A stretch of 8,353 bases of DNA from NCBI GenBank assembly GCA_024639205.1, contig JAHEIV010000112.1:1-8353 (forward strand), written 5' to 3'. Every line of letters starts with the position of its first letter. Positions within the stretch are counted from its first letter, which is position 1. Below are positions 4,805 through 8,353 of the stretch, in pieces. Made by a program: the position numbers and the translations under genes. Origin of the DNA: Deltaproteobacteria bacterium. GTDB lineage: Bacteria > Desulfobacterota > Desulfobacteria > Desulfobacterales > SG8-13. Below the pieces are notes generated by a model. The model was given only the letters and a program-made list of their open reading frames with translations, had not been told where the DNA came from and did no database searches.

Positions 4805-6811
4805 ATGAGCACGGAGCGTTCGCGTCCGGAAGAGGATCACATTCATCCGGTGCTTTCCTCATTACCGCCGGAACGGGCAAAGAAAGGCAAAATCGTTGCA
4901 GCCGAAGAGGCGGTGCGCCTGATCCGCGACGGCGATACGGTCGCCACCGGCGGGTTTGTCGGGATCGGCTTTGCGGAGGAGCTTGCCGTCGCCCTGGAAT
5001 CCTATTTCTTGGCCCACCGGAAGCCGCGGGACCTGACCCTGATCTATGCCGCCGGGCAGGGGGACGGGGCCGAAAGGGGGTTGAATCACCTGGGGCATGA
5101 AGGGTTGGTCCAGCGGGTGATCGGAGGTCACTGGGGCCTGGTCCCCAAGCTGCAGAAGCTGGCTTTTGAAAACAAAATCGTGGCCTACAATCTTCCCCAG
5201 GGGGTCATTTCCCATATGTACCGCGATATCGCCGCTCACAAGCCGCGGACCATCACCACCGTCGGGATGGGCACGTTCGTCGACCCGCGCCTGGGCGGGG
5301 GAAAGCTCAACGCGCAGACCACCGAGGAGATCGTCGAGCTGGTTCAATTCGATGGCAAAGAGTATCTAGCCTACAAAACCCGTCCCATCCAGGTGGCGCT
5401 GCTGCGCGGCACCACCGCCGACACCGACGGAAACGTCACCATGGAGAAAGAAGCCCTGACCCTGGAGTCGCTGGCCATTGCCACAGCCGCCAAAAATTCC
5501 GGCGGCTTTGTCATCGTCCAGGTGGAGCGGATTGCCGAACGGGGCACCCTGAATGCCCGCCAGGTGAAAATCCCGGGAATCATGGTCGACTGTGTGGTGG
5601 TCGCCCGGCCGGAGAACCACTGGCAGACCTTTGCCGTGCAGCACAACCCCGCATTCAGCAGCGAGGTGCGGGTTCCCATGCAGTCGATCGATCCCATGCA
5701 GATGGGCCCGAGGAAAATCATTGCCCGACGGGCGGCCTGCGAGCTGAAGACCAACAGCGTGGTGAACCTGGGTATCGGCATGCCGGAAGGAATTGCCAAT
5801 ATCGCCAACGAAGAGAAAATTCTCGATTATATCACCCTGACGGCCGAGCCGGGGGTGATCGGTGGCGTGCCCGCCGGGGGGTTGAACTTCGGGGCGGCGA
5901 CCAACACCGAGGCGGTCATCGATCAACCCAACCAGTTTGATTTTTACGATGGCGGCGGGTTGGACATGGCTTTCCTGGGGCTGGCGCAGGCAGACCGGGA
6001 AGGCAATCTGAATGTGAGTAAATTCGGCCCGAAGCTGGCCGGTGCCGGAGGATTCATCAACATCAGTCAGAATGCCAAGAAAGTGGTCTTTGTGGGCACC
6101 TTCACCGCCGGTGGGTTGAGCGTATCCCTGCAGCAGGGCCGGCTGCACATCGAGCAGGAAGGCCGGATCAGAAAGTTTGTCGAACAGGTGGAGCATGTGA
6201 CCTTCAGCGGCGAGTATGCCCGCGCCAACCGGCAGCCGGTGCTGTATGTCACCGAGCGCTGTGTATTGGCACTCACGCACCGGGGTATGGAACTGGTGGA
6301 GATTGCCCCGGGAGTCGACCTGGAAAAAGACGTGCTGGCTCAAATGGAATTTGGTCCCATCGTTTCCGACAGTCTGCAACCGATGGATGCCCGGATTTTC
6401 CAGCCGGATCCGATGGGTTTGACCGACGATCTGCTGACACTGAAGCTGGAGGACCGGTTTACCTACGATTCGGCTGAGAATCTTTTTTTCGTCAATTTCG
6501 AACGGTTTACGGTCGATTCCAGCCAAACCGTCCAGGCCGTCAAAGATGCGGTGGAACGACTGCTGGCCCCGCTGAAAAGCAGGGTGTACACCATTGTCAA
6601 TTACGACAATTTTCGCATCGCGCCCGAGCTGGTGGACGAGTACACGGACATGGTCAAATACCTGGTGGATCATTACTACTCGGGCGTCACCCGCTACACC
6701 ACCAGCGCATTTTTGCGGTTGAAGCTCGGAGATGCGCTGCGCAGGCGGGACGTGGCACCGCATATTTACGAAAGCAGCGCCGAGGCCCGGATGGCGCTAA
6801 AGCAGAGTTAA
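4805..6811 (+). CDS. Family I acyl-CoA:carboxylate CoA-transferase (YdiF/Pct-like) with C-terminal extension
   Basis: This 668-aa protein moves CoA from an acyl-CoA donor to a free carboxylate. It carries both halves of a family I CoA-transferase in one chain, as in E. coli YdiF and propionate CoA-transferase. The first half contains DTVATGGFVGIGFAEEL (44-60) and NLPQGVISHMYRDIA (129-143). The second contains VVNLGIGMPEGIA (319-331) and TAEPGVIGGVPAGG (346-359), in which E348 is the expected catalytic glutamate that forms the CoA thioester. Family members are usually about 515-535 aa; this one continues for about 130 residues after the usual end (near PDPMGL, 535-540). That tail is globular, not low-complexity. 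ATG 4805 has AAGGAGG (4792-4798) at 6-nt spacing. The divergent SDR and nearby activator suggest inducible use of a short or hydroxylated fatty acid; the substrate is unknown. Confidence 0.92.
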   Translation: MSTERSRPEEDHIHPVLSSLPPERAKKGKIVAAEEAVRLIRDGDTVATGGFVGIGFAEELAVALESYFLAHRKPRDLTLIYAAGQGDGAERGLNHLGHEGLVQRVIGGHWGLVPKLQKLAFENKIVAYNLPQGVISHMYRDIAAHKPRTITTVGMGTFVDPRLGGGKLNAQTTEEIVELVQFDGKEYLAYKTRPIQVALLRGTTADTDGNVTMEKEALTLESLAIATAAKNSGGFVIVQVERIAERGTLNARQVKIPGIMVDCVVVARPENHWQTFAVQHNPAFSSEVRVPMQSIDPMQMGPRKIIARRAACELKTNSVVNLGIGMPEGIANIANEEKILDYITLTAEPGVIGGVPAGGLNFGAATNTEAVIDQPNQFDFYDGGGLDMAFLGLAQADREGNLNVSKFGPKLAGAGGFINISQNAKKVVFVGTFTAGGLSVSLQQGRLHIEQEGRIRKFVEQVEHVTFSGEYARANRQPVLYVTERCVLALTHRGMELVEIAPGVDLEKDVLAQMEFGPIVSDSLQPMDARIFQPDPMGLTDDLLTLKLEDRFTYDSAENLFFVNFERFTVDSSQTVQAVKDAVERLLAPLKSRVYTIVNYDNFRIAPELVDEYTDMVKYLVDHYYSGVTRYTTSAFLRLKLGDALRRRDVAPHIYESSAEARMALKQS

Positions 6812-6979
6812 ATAGCCGCTGGTTCATGGCCGATGGGCGGTTGGAAAGGCGACGGGCGCCCCCGGCTTTATCCAGCTATCGCTGACGAAAAGCACGGGCC
6901 GCAAATCCTTTCTCCACAGCCCACCGCGGATCGTTGGCCAACTGCATTGCGCGACGAAGATTCTTTCGGGCGAAGCGGT

Positions 6980-7007
6980 CCATGTGTATCAATATTGATA
7001 CACATGG
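6980..7007. repeat. Perfect 28-bp palindrome, operator-like
   Basis: Each 14-bp arm reads CCATGTGTATCAAT on its own strand and the two meet without a spacer, so all 28 positions are self-complementary. The core TGTATCA-ATAT-TGATACA looks like a dimeric regulator site. As RNA it could form a 12-bp stem with a 4-nt loop, but no U-run follows on either side, so it is not a standard terminator. It lies between two convergent gene ends, where an operator is not expected. It does not match the dif/Xer arms I know. The function is unknown. Confidence 0.85.
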
Positions 7008-7110
7008 TGCAAGCGCCGGCAAAATTTGTGAACAGTTTTCAGTAGGATTTTCAAACGGACGAAAATCGAAGGTCAGCTGGAAAGGGCTTTTCTAAAAAGT
7101 ATTTCATTTC

Positions 7111-7132
7111 GAGATCTCATGATCATGATCAT
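7111..7132. repeat. Adjacent GATC-rich palindromes
   Basis: GAGATCTC (7111-7118) is followed immediately by the perfect 14-bp palindrome ATGATCATGATCAT (7119-7132), giving three GATC sites in 18 bp. The pair starts 38 bp beyond the activator stop codon. It might be a methylation-sensitive or protein-binding site, but a chance low-complexity run is equally possible. Confidence 0.5.
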
Positions 7133-7170
7133 AATTAGCGCTGCTGAAACCACTTCGTGAAACAGGTGGG

Positions 7171-8353
7171 TTATGCCGGTTGCAGTGCTAACCCGTGCTT
7201 TTTCATCTTCTTGTACAGCTGGGTCCGGTGAATGCCGAGCAGGTCGGCCGCCCTGACCTTGTTGTAGCCGGTTTCCTCCAGGGCCTGGGTGATCGCTTTT
7301 TTTTCCGCCATGGACTGCACGGCCTTCATGGAGGACGGATTCAACGGTTCGGCGCCCTTTGGCCGGCGGGATAAATACAATGGCAGGTCCCGCGGTGTGA
7401 TCGTGTCGTCGTCCAGCATTGACAGGGCCCTTTCCAGGACGTTGGACAGCTCCCGGACGTTTCCCGGCCAGGTGTGCCTTTTCAATGCCTGCCGGGTGTC
7501 GTTGTCCATCCGGATACCCGGAAGTGCGGCCTCCCGGGCAAGGCCTTGCAGCAGGTGCCGGGCAATGGGGACGATGTCGCTTTTGCGCTGCCGCAAAGGG
7601 GTGATCTGCAGTGCAATGACATTCAGTCGATAGTACAGATCCTTTCGAAACCGGCCTTCGGATATCATTTCCTCCAGGCTCTGATTGGTCGCGGCAATCA
7701 GGCGAAAGTCGGATCGGATAACCGTGTTGCCGCCGATGCGCTCGAATTCGCGGTCTTCCAGCACCCGCAGCAGTTTGGGCTGCATTTCCAGGGGAAGGTC
7801 TCCGATTTCGTCCAGAAAAAAAGTCCCCTTGTGGGCCAGTTCGAACTTGCCGGGTTTCCCGTTTGCCCGTGCACCGGTAAATGCACCTTTTTCGTACCCG
7901 AACAGTTCGGATTCCAGCAGGTCCTTTGGAATGGCCGCACAATTGATACGCACGAAAGGATGCAGTTTGCGGGAGCCGGCGTGGTGGATGGCCTGGGCAA
8001 ACAACTCCTTGCCGGTGCCGCTTTCGCCGGAGATCAACACCGGAAAGGTATTGGCGGCAGCGTTCAGCGCCTCCTGTTTCAGAGCCTGCAGCGTCTTGCT
8101 CCTGCCGATGATGCTGTCAAAGGTATAACGCGTTGAGCGCAGGGCCATCAGCTCCTCTTCGTAAAGCTTTACCTTCGATTCCAGCAGGGAAAGCTTGCGG
8201 GCCAGCTTGCCGACGTCCTTGATGTCTTTGAACATGACCTGGCCGAAGACCGCGATCACCTTGCCGTCTTTTTTGATGGGGATACGCTGTACCACCATGT
8301 TTTGACCCTTGATCCGTTGGGATCGAATGATTTCGGGCCGCCCGGTCCTGGCG
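7171..8353 (-). CDS. Sigma-54-dependent transcriptional activator, PAS-AAA+-Fis (5' end beyond window)
   Basis: The frame is open to the right window edge; 393 residues are visible, 18 of them before the first internal ATG (8298). They start in what looks like the end of a PAS sensor domain (GRPEIIRSQRI...IKKDGKVIAVFGQVMFKDI). A charged linker helix follows (VGKLARKLSLLESKVKLYEEEL). Numbered from M at 8298, the AAA+ domain has Walker A GESGTGKE (91-98), GAFTGA (138-143, the sigma-54 contact loop) and Walker B TFFLDE (159-164). R-finger-region sequences follow. The C-terminus is a Fis-type HTH (KKAITQALEETGYNKVRAADLLGIHRTQLYKKMKKHGL). Such proteins hydrolyse ATP to open sigma-54 promoters from distant binding sites. 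A PAS sensor without a visible receiver domain suggests response to a small ligand or redox state rather than phosphorylation. The likely targets are the divergent -24/-12 promoters at 4590-4658; this link is inference. Confidence 0.95.
   Translation of the reverse strand, partial: ARTGRPEIIRSQRIKGQNMVVQRIPIKKDGKVIAVFGQVMFKDIKDVGKLARKLSLLESKVKLYEEELMALRSTRYTFDSIIGRSKTLQALKQEALNAAANTFPVLISGESGTGKELFAQAIHHAGSRKLHPFVRINCAAIPKDLLESELFGYEKGAFTGARANGKPGKFELAHKGTFFLDEIGDLPLEMQPKLLRVLEDREFERIGGNTVIRSDFRLIAATNQSLEEMISEGRFRKDLYYRLNVIALQITPLRQRKSDIVPIARHLLQGLAREAALPGIRMDNDTRQALKRHTWPGNVRELSNVLERALSMLDDDTITPRDLPLYLSRRPKGAEPLNPSSMKAVQSMAEKKAITQALEETGYNKVRAADLLGIHRTQLYKKMKKHGLALQPA

Larger units (their letters stand above)
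6812..7170. other. Convergent intergenic region without a convincing gene
   Basis: These 359 bp separate the ends of the CoA-transferase (+) and activator (-) genes. They contain a perfect 28-bp palindrome (6980-7007) and a GATC-rich palindrome pair (7111-7132). A GGGCGCCC self-complementary core lies in a GC-rich patch near 6854-6861. I see no stem followed by a U-tract that would make a good intrinsic terminator for either gene. The 70-codon + strand ORF at 6833-7045 has no ribosome-binding site and an unconvincing composition. A 35-codon - strand ORF (6876-6983) begins inside the palindrome and is also unsupported. The stretch from about 6985 to 7140 is more AT-rich than the neighbouring genes. 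Confidence 0.7.

Noticed and set aside
5366..6763. Long - strand ORF of 465 codons antisense to the CoA-transferase
   Set aside because: It mirrors a well-supported gene in a GC-rich context, is His/Gln/Gly-rich, and has no recognisable motif.
6933..6950. Possible sigma-54 element in the right intergenic region (TTGGCCAACTGCATTGC)
   Set aside because: The GG to GC spacing is 11, not 10, and no gene lies downstream in the right orientation.
6980..7007. The 28-bp palindrome as a dif (XerC/XerD) site
   Set aside because: The length is right, but the arms do not resemble the conserved TTATGTTAAAT-type half, and true dif sites are not perfectly symmetric.
6833..7045. 70-codon + strand ORF after the CoA-transferase
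   Set aside because: It has no ribosome-binding site or recognisable motif, and it runs straight through the 28-bp palindrome.

Overview
The window reads as a chromosomal stretch from a GC-rich, anaerobic-type bacterium, most likely a Desulfobacterota member close to Desulfosarcina/Desulfatitalea-like sulfate reducers. This is inference from gene content and style: a stand-alone Nfu domain protein beside methylmalonyl-CoA epimerase, several acyl-CoA enzymes, a fused CoA-transferase and a PAS-type sigma-54 activator. No 16S rRNA or other decisive marker is present.

Left block, all on the + strand (1-3744). It opens with the last 60 codons of queuine tRNA-ribosyltransferase (tgt), followed by a 72-aa Nfu-type Fe-S scaffold and methylmalonyl-CoA epimerase (mce). 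Next come a MaoC/PhaJ-like hydratase, a 450-aa protein I cannot place in a family (it carries a C-x17-C-x2-C cluster), and a dienelactone-hydrolase-like enzyme whose ATG directly abuts the preceding stop codon.

Middle block (3752-6811). An SDR oxidoreductase on the - strand and a 668-aa family I CoA-transferase on the + strand diverge from a 267-bp intergenic region. That region holds two good sigma-54 (-24/-12) promoter candidates, one for each gene. It also holds two perfect inverted repeats, each about 100 bp upstream of one of the two start points. The pair looks like a co-regulated module for activating and oxidising a carboxylic or hydroxy acid through its CoA ester.

Right block (6812-8353). 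A 359-bp convergent intergenic region carries a perfect 28-bp palindrome and a GATC-rich palindrome pair but no convincing gene. It is followed on the - strand by a sigma-54-dependent activator (PAS C-terminal part, linker helix, AAA+ with GAFTGA, Fis-type HTH) that runs off the right edge. The nearby divergent -24/-12 promoters make it the obvious candidate regulator of the SDR/CoA-transferase pair. The most interesting items are this compact putative sigma-54 circuit, the unplaced 450-aa protein, the C-terminal extension of the CoA-transferase and the 28-bp palindrome.
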